From: Methanosarcina mazei S-6
GTDB taxonomy: Archaea; Halobacteriota; Methanosarcinia; Methanosarcinales; Methanosarcinaceae
DNA length: 64,000 nt
Assembly (NCBI RefSeq): GCF_000970205.1
Contig: NZ_CP009512.1
Span: 1,860,001-1,924,000 of the forward strand
Direction of reading: 5' to 3'
The notes beneath the pieces were generated by a model. It had not been told where the DNA came from. It saw only the letters and a list, made by a program, of their open reading frames with translations, and did not search any database. Positions within the stretch are counted from its first letter, which is position 1; each line of letters begins with the position of its first letter. The position numbers and the translations under genes are program-made. Below, piece after piece: positions 26,626 through 36,234 of this stretch.

Positions 26626-27174
26626 ATGTACTGCGCAACTGAAGGAATGAGCAGGATCTGTAATCCGGTCCTTTATCGAGAAGTCCAGAAAATGGACCAG
26701 CTGTGGATCAGGATTGCAGTCGGGATTCCGGTAGTAATCTCATGGTATGGTGCTTACCAGCAGCTCATTCTCAGAAAACCTTTCGGGAACAATCCTGCCC
26801 CTGACTGGATGATGCTTGTTTTGCTGGTGGTCTTCGGAGCCATTTTTCCTCTTTTTTTCCATTCCCTTAAAATGAGTACCGAGGTCAGGAAAGAGGGGCT
26901 GTATATCCGTTTTCATCCTTTCCATTTTTCTTTCAGGACCTTTCCGATCAAAACTATCAGGAGTTGTGAAGTAATTACTTATAATCCTATCAGGGATTAT
27001 GGGGGCTGGGGCATACGTTACGGGCTAAAAGGAACAGCGTATAACGTAAAAGGAAACAGGGGTGTTCTTTTTGAATTTTCGGAAGGGAACAAAGCGAAAA
27101 GGCTGATGATTGGATCCCAGACCCCGGAAAAGCTCTCAGAAGCTGTTAACAGGGCAATTAAAATGCAGAATTGA
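26626..27174 (+). CDS. Conserved membrane protein, paralog 1
   Basis: 182 residues. Two hydrophobic segments (about 25-44 and 62-82) precede a soluble domain (MSTEVRKEGLYIRFHPFHF, SFRTFPIKTIRSCEVITYNP, GIRYGLKGTAYNVKGNRGVLFEF) that looks like a PH-like beta fold ending in a helix (EKLSEAVNRAIKMQN). This is the layout of bacterial PH-domain membrane proteins of unknown role. GGAG is eight bases before ATG 26626, although an inner ATG (residue 8) aligns better with the paralog at 27710. The stop is followed by a doubled 20-bp segment. Confidence 0.7.
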   Translation: MYCATEGMSRICNPVLYREVQKMDQLWIRIAVGIPVVISWYGAYQQLILRKPFGNNPAPDWMMLVLLVVFGAIFPLFFHSLKMSTEVRKEGLYIRFHPFHFSFRTFPIKTIRSCEVITYNPIRDYGGWGIRYGLKGTAYNVKGNRGVLFEFSEGNKAKRLMIGSQTPEKLSEAVNRAIKMQN

Positions 27175-27709
27175 AGACCATCCTGCAGAATTGAAGATCA
27201 TCCTTGTTTCAGTTTTTATTTTCAAAATTTTGTAGCCGGGGAAATTGAATATTTATCTAAAATCCTGTCTTTATTTCGACACTAGAAGCCCCTGTATTCA
27301 TAATTTTTTCGGTAACGTTATCTACTTTACTTTATTTTCGCATAATATCTTTTTAATTTTTAATACTTTAGTCAACTTCCCCTTTATGATCTTGTTATTT
27401 AAATTAAAATTAATATAGTATTTTCATTTTTTTTCGGAAGATTTATCTACTCAGTTCTGATAGAGAAAAATAGAAGGATTTCAGTCAACAGACCTGCCAG
27501 GTTAAAAGTTTTTCAGAAGCAGACGCTTACTATTCATCATTTTCTTTAAAGGGCAGTATTTAAGTAATACAGGTATGCAGTATTCAATGGGAAGTCAGTG
27601 AGGGAAGAGTAATGTGCCTGTTTCGTGATAAAAAGAAAATTTACTACGTAAATATTATAAATGTGTATTGGTCAGAGTGCACACCTCGATCATTTAAACG
27701 GGAGAGATT
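27175..27709. other. Intergenic region between the membrane paralogs
   Basis: A 20-bp direct duplication (GCAGAATTGAAGAYCATCCT) overlaps the stop of the upstream gene. The remainder is AT-rich without a supported gene. Confidence 0.4.
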
Positions 27710-28207
27710 ATAACGGAACACCCTGAAACAGGTTTAATCTTTCGAGAAGTACAGGATTTGCATAATAATGTCGTTCTGATCTCTGTCCTTTATCCTGCCA
27801 TTCTTTTATGGTACATCGAGATCCACAGCCTCGTTTTCGGAAAACCTGCCGGGGTTCAGAACATTCCTGATCTTTATTTGCTGGCTCTATGGTTCGTTTT
27901 CGGAGTATTCTTTCCTCTCCTGTTCTACAGCACCAAACATATAACAGAGGTTCGAAAGGACGGAATCTATATCCGGCTTGTTCCTCTGAATCCTTCATTT
28001 AAGAAAATCCCTATTTATATTGTTGAAGAATGTAAAATTCAGGCATATGAGCCTTTTACAGGGAAGGACTATGTGGACAGGCCCCCCTCCAGAAGGGCAA
28101 ATTTCGTTGTCATCCTGAAACTCATAACCGGAAAAAGGGTTGTGATCAGTTCAAGAAATCCGAAAGAACTGCACCAGGCAATCATGTCTGCTGTATCTAA
28201 CTTCTAA
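27710..28207 (+). CDS. Conserved membrane protein, paralog 2 (AUA start likely)
   Basis: The homologous frame extends upstream of the first usable TTG (27758): TEHPETGLIFREVQDLHNN aligns with the paralog's CNPVLYREVQKMD. No ATG, GTG or TTG is available upstream before the stop near 27695. GGGAG at 27699-27703 is followed six bases later by ATA (27710) then ACG, so AUA seems to stand where AUG is expected. The protein (about 165 residues) has two membrane segments and the same PH-like soluble domain (TEVRKDGIYIRLVPL, FKKIPIYIVEECKIQAYEP). It may be expressed weakly, start at TTG 27758, or be a decaying gene. Confidence 0.6.
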   Translation: MTEHPETGLIFREVQDLHNNVVLISVLYPAILLWYIEIHSLVFGKPAGVQNIPDLYLLALWFVFGVFFPLLFYSTKHITEVRKDGIYIRLVPLNPSFKKIPIYIVEECKIQAYEPFTGKDYVDRPPSRRANFVVILKLITGKRVVISSRNPKELHQAIMSAVSNF

Positions 28208-28290
28208 TTCTAGCTTTTAATTCTAACTTTTTTCTAACTTTTTTCTAACTTTTTTCTAACTTTTTTCTAACTTTTTAATTCTAACTTTTT
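28202..28290. repeat. 11-bp T-rich tandem repeat
   Basis: Four to five copies of CTAACTTTTTT from 28223 plus flanking TTAATTCTAAC variants, directly after the stop codon of the preceding gene. Pyrimidine-rich on the plus strand and possibly a transcription end signal. Confidence 0.7.
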
Positions 28291-28473
28291 AATTAATTTG
28301 GAATTCCTCAAAATCTCTTCTGGATTGCCTCAGGATTTTTGTCTCAGGGTATATATACTGCCGGCTTAATATTTATTCTGGATCAGGGAAGGAAATAAAT
28401 TGGAACCTTTAAGGCAAAAAGCATTTTTTCGAGATAGATACGTGCTTTATAATACCTGCAAGGAGGAAAACAT

Positions 28474-29091
28474 ATAGGGGCGGGCACTGGAGCTGGCAGG
28501 AAGAGGAGATTTTCCGGCGAAGGGACAGAATTTTTTTACAGAGAGCATGCAGGGAAACCTGTAATAGAACTCGAACTCAAAAGCCTGTTACAGCTTTTTG
28601 ATTCTTTTGACCCTGCTCCTTTCAGAGAAAAAGACCTCGACCCTGAAGCAGAAGAGTACATCTACAATGCCGTTGATGAATTTTCTCTCAAAAAACCTCT
28701 TGAAATCATGATATATCTCCCGTCTGCAGGGATAACTCCGGAAATCGAAAACGACCTTAAAGAAGCCATAAAAAACCATTTTTCTTACAAAAAACTCCTT
28801 ACCGAAATTGAATTAAAAAGGCTTCTTCATCAGGGAAGAAGAAACCTCATAATAGCCCTTACTTTCCTGTTTCTCTGCTTGCTTGCTATCAGGCTGCTTG
28901 CGACCTTTGAAGAAAGCCTTGTGAACACTCTTTTTTCCGAAGGGCTACTTATTATTGGCTGGGTTGCCATGTGGGAACCGGTACATATTTTTCTTTACGG
29001 ATGGTGGCCAATCGTCCACAAACGCAACATTTACGAAAAAATCATACATATGGAAGTGTACATAGGATTCAGGCCTTCGGCAGGTAAATAA
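28474..29091 (+). CDS. Conserved two-TM membrane protein, tandem paralog A (start uncertain)
   Basis: Homology with the next gene extends well upstream of ATG 28708: IELELKSLLQLFDSFDPAPF and DPEAEEYIYNAVDEF precede it. The frame is open back to a strong site AAGGAGG at 28460-28466, and the codon seven bases later is ATA (28474), with no ATG/GTG/TTG. The soluble N-terminal domain (about 75 residues of EELELK... type) is followed by a basic segment (KKLLTEIELKRLLHQGRRN), a membrane helix (LIIALTFLFLCLLAIRLL) and a second one ending GWVAMWEPVHIFLYGWWPIV. Family role unknown. About 205 residues from ATA. Confidence 0.6.
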   Translation: MGAGTGAGRKRRFSGEGTEFFYREHAGKPVIELELKSLLQLFDSFDPAPFREKDLDPEAEEYIYNAVDEFSLKKPLEIMIYLPSAGITPEIENDLKEAIKNHFSYKKLLTEIELKRLLHQGRRNLIIALTFLFLCLLAIRLLATFEESLVNTLFSEGLLIIGWVAMWEPVHIFLYGWWPIVHKRNIYEKIIHMEVYIGFRPSAGK

Positions 29092-29246
29092 ACTTCAGGG
29101 CACCTTTTTAAGCCGGATAAAGCCTGATGGTTCACTGCCCGAAATATGAAACTAAAGCCTTATATAGAATATGACAACAGTTTAATTGATAACAGTTTTA
29201 ATTATATTCATATGAGTTTAAAAAGGCTGCAGACGGTGGATGAGAA

Positions 29247-29915
29247 ATGGATTGGGGATTGGATATTTTCCCGAAAGGTACAGATAATCTTTACAGGAAA
29301 CTGAATGGAAAACTCATGATAGAACTTGAGCTTCATACTGCAATGCAGCTTTTCAATTCCTTTGACCCTGCTCCTTTTCACGAAAAAGAACTTGATCGGG
29401 AAGCGGAAGAGTATATTTATAATACGGTTGGAGAATTTCCTTTAAAAAAACCTCTGGGGATCTTTATATACCTTCCTCCTTCCGAAGCTGATGGAGAAAC
29501 GGAGCATATCCTCAAAAAAGCGATCAGAAACCATTTTTCTTACAAAAAACTTCTCACGGAGATAGAACTTAAAAAACTTCTCCAGCGGGGAAGGAGAAAT
29601 GTGACAATTGCAACCCTCTTCCTTTTTCTCTGCCTGCTCGTAATCCGGCTCCTATCAACTCTTAAAGAAGGACTGGTACATACCATGCTTTCTGAAGGTT
29701 TTACCATCATCGGCTGGGTTGCTATGTGGGAACCTATTAACGTTTTCCTTTACGGCTGGTGGCCTGTTGTGCAAAAAAGGAACATTTACAGGAAAATTCT
29801 CAGCATGGATGTAAATATCATAGCTGGCTCCCCAAGCAAAGTAAAACTGTCCGACCCCCGTTTCTCACCGAAAAAAATCAAGCTGAGGGCTGATGATCCG
29901 GAATTTTTTCAGTAG
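29247..29915 (+). CDS. Conserved two-TM membrane protein, tandem paralog B
   Basis: A 222-residue protein, closely related to the gene at 28474. It has an N-terminal soluble region with the conserved FDPAPFHEKELDREAEEYI block, a basic RGRRN before helix 1 (TIATLFLFLCLLVIRLL, near 142-158) and helix 2 with IIGWVAMWEPINVFLYGWWP (near 175-194). The WVAMWEP...LYGWWP signature is widespread in bacteria and archaea in an uncharacterised family. ATG 29247 has GGTGG upstream with a normal spacing. Convergent with taw2, four bases apart. Confidence 0.75.
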   Translation: MDWGLDIFPKGTDNLYRKLNGKLMIELELHTAMQLFNSFDPAPFHEKELDREAEEYIYNTVGEFPLKKPLGIFIYLPPSEADGETEHILKKAIRNHFSYKKLLTEIELKKLLQRGRRNVTIATLFLFLCLLVIRLLSTLKEGLVHTMLSEGFTIIGWVAMWEPINVFLYGWWPVVQKRNIYRKILSMDVNIIAGSPSKVKLSDPRFSPKKIKLRADDPEFFQ

Positions 29916-29919
29916 CCTT

Positions 29920-30951
29920 TCATTCGGATATCCGGGCGTCCACAACCACATGCAGGACTCCGGGAGAATACTTCTTAATCTTTCGGGTTTCGAGAACCTC
30001 TACTTTTTTTCCCAGTAATTCGGCAGCTTTTTTTACCCTTTCTTCTGGTCTTGTCATTGCAAGGTTTTCAGGCACCGTTTCATGGTAATGAAGAATTCCC
30101 CCGTTTTCTTTCAGAGCTTTTATAGCCTGTCCCAGGTAATGGTGGGTTGTTCCCACATATCCCATAATTACCCTGTCTGCCTCCCCTTCTGGAGCAGCCT
30201 GAGAGCAGTCTCCGAGAATCGGGATAATAACATCTTCCACACGGTTCAGCCTGATATTTTCTTTCAGGTAGGCAAAGGACTCAGGGTTTATTTCTATCGA
30301 GGTAATTTTTTCCGGCTTTGCATGGACAGCCATGGGAATTGAAAAATACCCTATCCCTGCAAACATGTCCACAACAGTTTCACCTGCTCCGAGGAGGCTC
30401 ATCCTTTTTCTCTCTTCCAGGTTGCCTTTGGAGTACATAACTTTTGTTACGTCCTGCTTGAAAAAGCAGCCATGTTCCTTGTGTATGGTTTCGGTACCGC
30501 TGCCCAGAAGAAGCTCTCTTTCTGGCTGACGGAACTGTCCTCCGATTCCTAAATCTCTGACAACACTTTTGCATTTAGGATACATGGAAAGCAGGGCTTC
30601 TGCAATCAGAATTTTCTTATTTTCGAGGTTTTCCGGGATGCTGACGATGATGATGTCTCCTAATATATGCCAGCCTGAAGGGACCTGAGCAAGTTCTGTT
30701 TCTGAGAGAGAACCTTTAAGGCATTCTTTGAGGGATGCTGGAATTTCCAGAAATTCGGGATTCTCCTGTTCGATTACAGGGAATCCTTCAATTGCTTCAC
30801 ATGCAACCTCTATGACAGGAATTTCGAGAAAAGCGCCTTCTTTTGTCTGAAGTTTCCGAATTTTTCTAGTAATATCCAGAAATTTCCCGGCAATTGCTTT
30901 TTCCCTGATTTCTTCTCCTTTTTCAGGCGGAATCCGGATTGCTCTATACAT
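29920..30951 (-). CDS. taw2: Taw2-like tRNA(Phe) wyosine aminocarboxypropyltransferase
   Basis: A 343-residue class I SAM enzyme of the Trm5/Taw2 group. The N-terminal half holds the D1/D2 domains (VPSGWHILGDIIIVSIPENL and the basic GGQFRQPERELLLGSGTETI region). The Rossmann domain shows motif I VVDMFAGIGYFSIPMA (near 203), the acidic loop TSIEINPESF and a motif IV of MGYVGTTHHYL. Trm5 methyltransferases carry an N-L/P-P at that spot, so the TTHHYL form plus HYHETVPE fits Taw2, which transfers the aminocarboxypropyl group of SAM in wyosine synthesis at G37 of tRNA(Phe). A Trm5-like methylation role is the alternative. Confidence 0.72.
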   Translation of the reverse strand: MYRAIRIPPEKGEEIREKAIAGKFLDITRKIRKLQTKEGAFLEIPVIEVACEAIEGFPVIEQENPEFLEIPASLKECLKGSLSETELAQVPSGWHILGDIIIVSIPENLENKKILIAEALLSMYPKCKSVVRDLGIGGQFRQPERELLLGSGTETIHKEHGCFFKQDVTKVMYSKGNLEERKRMSLLGAGETVVDMFAGIGYFSIPMAVHAKPEKITSIEINPESFAYLKENIRLNRVEDVIIPILGDCSQAAPEGEADRVIMGYVGTTHHYLGQAIKALKENGGILHYHETVPENLAMTRPEERVKKAAELLGKKVEVLETRKIKKYSPGVLHVVVDARISE

Positions 30952-31025
30952 TCGATCTGATGAATAGTGTGCATGGAATTAATGTTTTTTGTTGGAGCCT
31001 TCTGTAATCAGGCCAGAATTTCAGG

Positions 31026-31571
31026 ATGAAAAAGGACATATTGAGAAAGAAAATTAAGATATGTGGTAAAGTTCCGGGACTCAATGAGAGGCAAACCAGA
31101 GCTGTCGAGAGATTAAAGGAAATAGACCCGGAATGTGAAATTTTCTGGGATTCCGGGATAAAGATTCCCGAATTCATCAAAGGTACCCTTTCGAGACCTT
31201 CAACTGAAAGCCCTTAAGATATAGCAATAAGATTCCTGGAAGATTGCAGGGATCTTCTGAAAATGCGGCCCGGAATTGATGAAAATCTGAAACTTTCAAA
31301 TACAGAGACCAATTTTTTCGAGAAGCCAGGTATGTCCTGCTGCACGCCTGCCGCCAGCTGTATGGAGAAAAAGGGCCCGAATATGCTGCAATTATAAAAC
31401 GCCCGGGCTGCAGTTGGACTTGGAAAACCGGCAGATGGCACTGAAGGCCTTTTTTTTCTTGAAACGGAGATTTTTCCCGGAATTCTGATCCCGGACGTCT
31501 ACCCTGAAGGAGTCCTGAGTTCCATTTGTGTTGATGAAGAAGGGCTCATAAAAAACATCGCGTCAGCGTAA
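31026..31571 (+). pseudogene. Decayed gene of unknown family
   Basis: An initial frame of 63 codons (KKDILRKKIKICGKVPGLNE ... IFWDSGIKIPEFIKG) stops at 31215. Coding-like sequence then continues in other frames: FLEDCRDLLKMRPGIDENLK, RYVLLHACRQLYGEKGPEYA, and a last frame with GLGKPADGTEGLFFLETEIF and PGILIPDVYPEGVLSSICVD-EEGLIKNIASA-stop. At least three frame changes are needed, so the gene is broken. I cannot name the parent protein. Confidence 0.6.
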
Positions 31572-31666
31572 ACATTGAACACTCCTAACGTTGAACACTC
31601 CTAACGTTGAACACTCCTAACGTTGAACACTCCTAACGTTGAACACTCCTAACGTTGAACACTCCT
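31571..31666. repeat. 16-bp tandem repeat, six copies
   Basis: The unit AACGTTGAACACTCCT (first copy AACATTG) is repeated six times without spacers, beginning on the last base of the pseudogene's stop codon. Confidence 0.9.
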
Positions 31667-31842
31667 ATCTCAGGGATTTCAGGGTCGTACTGTTTACTCC
31701 TTCGGGAAAAATATATAATTTTCTCAGTTTTTTCTCTCTGCGCAGCACCTGGACAGAACCGGTATTTCAGCTAAAAAAACATGTCATAAGTCAGTACCGC
31801 GGCTAAGAAAAATAAATAAAAAATCTGGTGGCCTGTTTTAAA

Positions 31843-32868
31843 TTAAAATACTTTAATATTTTCTTCTGACCACCCGGGCTGATTTATGGCAAGGAATTTC
31901 AGGGTGGAATTTCCTGTATTGAATGTGGTTTGAACGGCGCCTGCAGGTATGTATATAAGCTGGTCCATGTGCAGTTCCACCGGAATTCCGTCTATATACA
32001 GGATGCCTTCTCCTTCAAGGATATAATGGACTTCGGGGTTTTTCATCAGGTGGGGAGCAATATTTTCTCCGGGCTTGACAATCGAATGAGCTATGCTGTA
32101 ATCGAGGTCAAGGTTCTGGCCGGGATTTTCAGGGTTCAGCAGCTCCACAGCATGAATATTTCCCGGCTCCTCAAGATACTTGCAGTCGCTGAGGTTTCTG
32201 CACATTATATGATCGTCCACATAAAAACTTGAACCCACGATGTAAGACTGCCCTCCGAAGGTAGATTTTTTTACGAAAGTAAGTTTGCGGTAAGTCTCGG
32301 AGATGCCCGGATCCTGCCAGTTATAATCTATCCAGCCTTCTCCGCTTTCACTCTTGGCTGCTTTTATAAAGAGTTCACCTATGGGTTTTCCGTCTGCATC
32401 AAGAAGCCCTTTCATGTCCTTTCCTTCACTGTCCTTATCCTGAGGACAGACCAGCTGAGTCCCGTTTATTGTCCAGACAAAAACACAGAAGTCATCGTTG
32501 TTCCAGGGAGACTCTTCCTCTCTGAATGAAGCAAAAAGTTCTTCTCCCCGTGCATCAAGGAGCCTGACTGTAGCCCTGACTTTATTTTCTATGTCCCTCC
32601 TCTCAGTTGCCATTTTACTCTCACCCTGTGCAAGGATAAGAGAGTCCGGAGGTGCAGGTTTCATAACGGCCGGTTCCGAACTTGTGTTCTCTTCTGAGGC
32701 ATGATCTTTTCCTGCTATTTCTCCTGTTACCCCTGCAGCAGATACACTTACATTTTCATTTTCGGGCTCATCCGCAATTGCTTTCCTCTCGTCGTGAGCC
32801 CCACAGGTAAGTATGCCCAGAAAAATGGCAACTGCAAGCATTCCACATATAATCTTTATTAAATCCAT
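31843..32868 (-). CDS. Cache-domain / cupin fusion protein, membrane anchored or secreted
   Basis: A 341-residue protein. Residues 1-24 are a signal or anchor helix (IICGMLAVAIFLGILTCGAH; the Cys could be a lipid site). A low-complexity acidic linker runs to about 80. Residues about 85-220 match a single Cache sensor domain (VRLLDARGEELFASF, DFCVFVWTINGTQLVCPQDK, GWIDYNWQDPG, KLTFVKKSTFGGQSYIVGSS). Residues about 240-335 are a cupin barrel (HSIVKPGENIAPHLMKNPEV, HYILEGEGILYIDG, LIYIPAGAVQTTFNTG) with two His and a Glu of the metal motif. The combination suggests extracellular ligand sensing or a metal-dependent small-molecule reaction. No kinase or methyl-accepting domain is attached. Confidence 0.8.
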   Translation of the reverse strand: MDLIKIICGMLAVAIFLGILTCGAHDERKAIADEPENENVSVSAAGVTGEIAGKDHASEENTSSEPAVMKPAPPDSLILAQGESKMATERRDIENKVRATVRLLDARGEELFASFREEESPWNNDDFCVFVWTINGTQLVCPQDKDSEGKDMKGLLDADGKPIGELFIKAAKSESGEGWIDYNWQDPGISETYRKLTFVKKSTFGGQSYIVGSSFYVDDHIMCRNLSDCKYLEEPGNIHAVELLNPENPGQNLDLDYSIAHSIVKPGENIAPHLMKNPEVHYILEGEGILYIDGIPVELHMDQLIYIPAGAVQTTFNTGNSTLKFLAINQPGWSEENIKVF

Positions 32869-33418
32869 ATGACTTCCCTATTTTTTAGATTTCTATTCAA
32901 TATTGAAAAACCCTTAAGAGCCTTTATCAGAATTTTGAAAAGCTTTCGTCAGATCTTCTTTTATATATAGTCATAATAATTATCACAGGTGTTATTTTAT
33001 TTTTTCACTATGTTGTTTGGAAATTGTTTGAAGAAACCCTGTTTACTAAATCCCGGATAATTTTTAAGGGATAATTTTTAAGTGATCTGAATTTTTCATG
33101 GCTTTAGCTTGCAAATCAATAATTTCTTTATAACTTCACAATTCTTTTAAATTCTGGTTCTTTTAATCTCTCTACATTATGTTCAAGCCTTAATAACTTT
33201 ATATCGATTTTATCCGAAAATTATGGAACGCAGGACTAAGCAAAGAAAAAACAAAAGATGTAATAAGATCTAAATATAAAAAATGGAAAAGATGCAAACA
33301 GGTGTAAAAATAAAAAACAGGTTAATAAGCGTAAAAAATGAAAGGTAAGTAAATAAACGAAAAATGAAAAACAGTTAATAAATGTAGAAAAATGAAAAAT
33401 ATTTAAAAAGGGGTAAAA
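32869..33418. other. AT-rich divergent promoter region
   Basis: Lies between the Cache-cupin gene and exonuclease III. From about 33240 the plus strand is almost all purine-rich runs with recurring GTAAAAAATGAAA and AACAGTTAATAA words, a degenerate tandem array ending at the ribosome site AGGGGT of the exonuclease gene. Confidence 0.4.
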
Positions 33419-34195
33419 ATGCCGGAACACTATAACCTTATTTCCTGGAACGTAAACGGCCTCCGGGCCGCTGTTAAAAAAGGCTTCCTTGACCTTTTGC
33501 TCGAGCACCGGTTTGATATTGTATGCGTTCAGGAGACAAAAGTTTCTCAGGATAAGCTTCCTCGAGAAGTTAAGAACATCCAGGGTTACTATAATTATTT
33601 TGTTTCCGCAGAGCAGAACGGTTACAGCGGGGTCGGAACTTTTTCAAAAAATAAACCCATTAAGCTCGAAAAAGGTATGGGCATCGAGGTATTTGACAGG
33701 GAAGGCCGCTTTCTGAGGACCGACTACGAAGATTTCGTCCTGCTTAACATCTACTTCCCTAACGGCAAAGCTTCTCAGGAACGCCTGGGATATAAAATGG
33801 CTTTTTATGATGCTTTTCTGGACTATGCAAATGCCCTTAAATCCGAAGGTAAAAAGCTTGTAATCTGTGGGGACGTGAATACAGCCCACAAAGAAATTGA
33901 CCTTGCCCGCCCGAAACAAAACGAAATGATTTCAGGATTTCTCCCCGAAGAGCGGGCATGGATGGATAAATTCCTTGCAGCCGGATACCTTGATAGCTTC
34001 CGCATGTTCAACCCTGAAGGCGGTAACTATTCCTGGTGGTCAATGAGAACCGGCGCACGCAGCAGAAACGTCGGCTGGCGCCTGGATTATGTTTTTGTCA
34101 GCGAAAATCTCAGAGAAAACGTGAAATCTGCCTCTATTTACCCTGAAATTATGGGTTCGGACCACTGTCCTGTAGGGCTGGAACTGGAGTTTTAA
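33419..34195 (+). CDS. xth: Exodeoxyribonuclease III (AP endonuclease)
   Basis: A 258-residue member of the exonuclease III/APE family that cuts DNA 5' to abasic sites and trims 3' ends in base-excision repair. It shows SWNVNGLRAA (N-terminal Asn), CVQETKV (metal Glu, near 39), LLNIYFPNG, ICGDVNTAH (catalytic Asp and Asn, near 148-154), RLDYVFVS and GSDHCPV (catalytic Asp-His at the end). The size is standard and all catalytic motifs are present. GGGGT precedes the ATG. Single gene, convergent with hsdM. Confidence 0.95.
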   Translation: MPEHYNLISWNVNGLRAAVKKGFLDLLLEHRFDIVCVQETKVSQDKLPREVKNIQGYYNYFVSAEQNGYSGVGTFSKNKPIKLEKGMGIEVFDREGRFLRTDYEDFVLLNIYFPNGKASQERLGYKMAFYDAFLDYANALKSEGKKLVICGDVNTAHKEIDLARPKQNEMISGFLPEERAWMDKFLAAGYLDSFRMFNPEGGNYSWWSMRTGARSRNVGWRLDYVFVSENLRENVKSASIYPEIMGSDHCPVGLELEF

Positions 34196-34335
34196 GTTAA
34201 ATCTATTTTAATCTTTATTTTTAAGGGTTTATCATTTTTTACTCGGGTTGCAGAACTTATGCCTGATTAAAATTTGTGCTTGATTAAAACTTATACTTTA
34301 TCTGGACTGGTGTTTTTTTAGGATTTATGCCTGAC

Positions 34336-35850
34336 TTATAAATCCTGATTGAGCATCCTTTTTAATTCCGCAATATTTCCCAGGATTTTTCCTTCGAGTT
34401 CCTCTATTTTTTCAATGATAATCTCGGGCTTTTCGTACCTGATTTCTTCATACTCGATTTCTTTGTACCTGGAAATCGAAAGATCGTAATTATTAGCTTT
34501 AATTTCTTCGGCTGGCACGTAAAAGCATTTTCCTTTTCTATCGGTCGGGTTTTCTTCTCTACGGTTTCTGAATCTTTCGATGATATCCGGGATATCTCCT
34601 TTTCTGTCAAGTGGAGTTCGTTTATCATCCAGGGAATAGCCGTCGGCTTCCATATCATAGAACCAGACTTTTTCCGTATTCCCGCCGTTTGTAAAGATGA
34701 GCACTGCAGTTGAGACTCCTGCATACGGCTTGAATACGCCCGAAGGCATGGAAACTATTCCTTCGAGCTGACATTTTTCGAGCAGGAGCTTTCGGAGGTC
34801 CCTGTGAGCATTCGAGCTTCCAAAGAGCACGCCGTCGGGAACGATTACGCCGCACTTACCTCCGATTTCGAGCATCCTGTACATTTTTTCTACGAAAAGG
34901 AGTTCGGTTTTTGTTGTGCCAAGTGTCAGCCTGTCATTGATGTCGTTTTTATCAATGCTCCCCTTGAAGGGCGGGTTTGCAAGAATGACTGTAAATGCTT
35001 CTTCTCCGCTGTACTGGTTTGAGAGCGTGTCGGTAGATTCGATATGAGGGGCTTTAATTCCGTGCAAAACCATGTTCATGAGCGCAATCCGGACCATAGT
35101 AGAGTCAAAATCAAAGCCGTAGAATGTGTCCTGGTGCAGCTTATCCCATGCGTTCTGCTCGGTTATATGGTCTCCGATAAGGCCGTGCCAGTCCCCTTCC
35201 TCGTCTTCTGTCACCATATCGGGACTTGTGTACTTTTTGAGGATATACCTGTAAGCAGTAAACAGGAAACCGGCAGTCCCGCACGCAGGGTCGCAGATCC
35301 TGTCATTGACATCAGGGTCTACAAGCTCGACTATCATCCTGATTATGTGCCTTGGAGTCCTGAACTGCCCGTTCTTGCCTGCGGTTGCGAGCTGGCTTAA
35401 GAGATATTCGTAAATGTCTCCCTGCACATCAGAAGTCTGTCCCGAAATGTCGAGCTCGTCAATGATTCCTACGGCCTCCTGTACAAGAGAAGGTTTCGGG
35501 ATAATGAACACGGCATCTTTCATATGCTGGGAAAAAAGCGTCTTCTCCCCATCATGAATATTCTTGATAAACGGAAACACGACATCTCTGACATGCTTAA
35601 GCATCTCCTCAGCAGATTTGTGTTTCCATTCCGACCACCTGCACTCCTCGTGCCCTTCAAAAATAGAAATATAAGCCTTTCCGGTAGCATTCGCCCGCCT
35701 CTGCTCCAGCACGTCCATATCCTCAAGCCTTTTCATGAAAATGAGGTACGACATCTGCTCAATGGACTGCAAAGGGTTGGACAGCCCGCCGCTCCAGAAC
35801 CTATCCCAGAGGGCATCTATTTTTGACTTTTTTTCGGGTGGGAGTCTCAT
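34336..35850 (-). CDS. hsdM: Type I restriction-modification DNA methyltransferase subunit
   Basis: A 504-residue HsdM that methylates adenine in the site chosen by HsdS. The N-terminal helical domain (KIDALWDRFWSGGLSNPLQSIEQ...) is followed by the N6-adenine methyltransferase domain with motif I DPACGTAGFLFTAY (near 192) and motif IV NPPF (ILANPPFKG, near 290). The DPMY-like order is that of type I/gamma methylases. GTGATC lies five bases before the ATG. hsdS and hsdR lie 5.4 kb away on the same strand, with TPR genes between, an unusual split. Confidence 0.95.
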   Translation of the reverse strand: MRLPPEKKSKIDALWDRFWSGGLSNPLQSIEQMSYLIFMKRLEDMDVLEQRRANATGKAYISIFEGHEECRWSEWKHKSAEEMLKHVRDVVFPFIKNIHDGEKTLFSQHMKDAVFIIPKPSLVQEAVGIIDELDISGQTSDVQGDIYEYLLSQLATAGKNGQFRTPRHIIRMIVELVDPDVNDRICDPACGTAGFLFTAYRYILKKYTSPDMVTEDEEGDWHGLIGDHITEQNAWDKLHQDTFYGFDFDSTMVRIALMNMVLHGIKAPHIESTDTLSNQYSGEEAFTVILANPPFKGSIDKNDINDRLTLGTTKTELLFVEKMYRMLEIGGKCGVIVPDGVLFGSSNAHRDLRKLLLEKCQLEGIVSMPSGVFKPYAGVSTAVLIFTNGGNTEKVWFYDMEADGYSLDDKRTPLDRKGDIPDIIERFRNRREENPTDRKGKCFYVPAEEIKANNYDLSISRYKEIEYEEIRYEKPEIIIEKIEELEGKILGNIAELKRMLNQDL

Positions 35851-36234
35851 GTGATCACTTGTTTTTTACTTGTTTTTTGGTTCGTTTTTAACCTGTTTTT
35901 TTAACTTGTTTTGAGCGTTAGTTTCGGGTGTTGTGTTTTAAATGTTGTGCTTTGATATAAAAGAAGAGCCTGAGGTTATTCTGTCTACCTGAAAGCAAGA
36001 TCTAAACCTAAAAATTAGGTTTTTTCATTCAGTTTTCTTTTCATTGAGTCTTCTATTGTGCAGAACTAAGTGTCTGTCTGGAAATAGCTGCTTGTTGCTG
36101 GGAAATCGTGAAGCAGTTGAGAATTTCATGCATGTCGAGTGTTTCTTACCTGAGATATTATGAAGTTTACCGTTTTTGCAGGAACTTCTGGAAGATACAT
36201 TTAATTCTAATACTCTGAGCTCCAAATTACCTTT
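35851..36234. other. Promoter region between hsdM and the TPR gene
   Basis: Contains T-rich direct repeats (ACTTGTTTTTTGG-like words near 35865-35920) upstream of hsdM. On the plus side TAATACTCTGAGC lies about 30 bases before the TPR start, a possible TATA region for a leaderless message. Confidence 0.35.
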
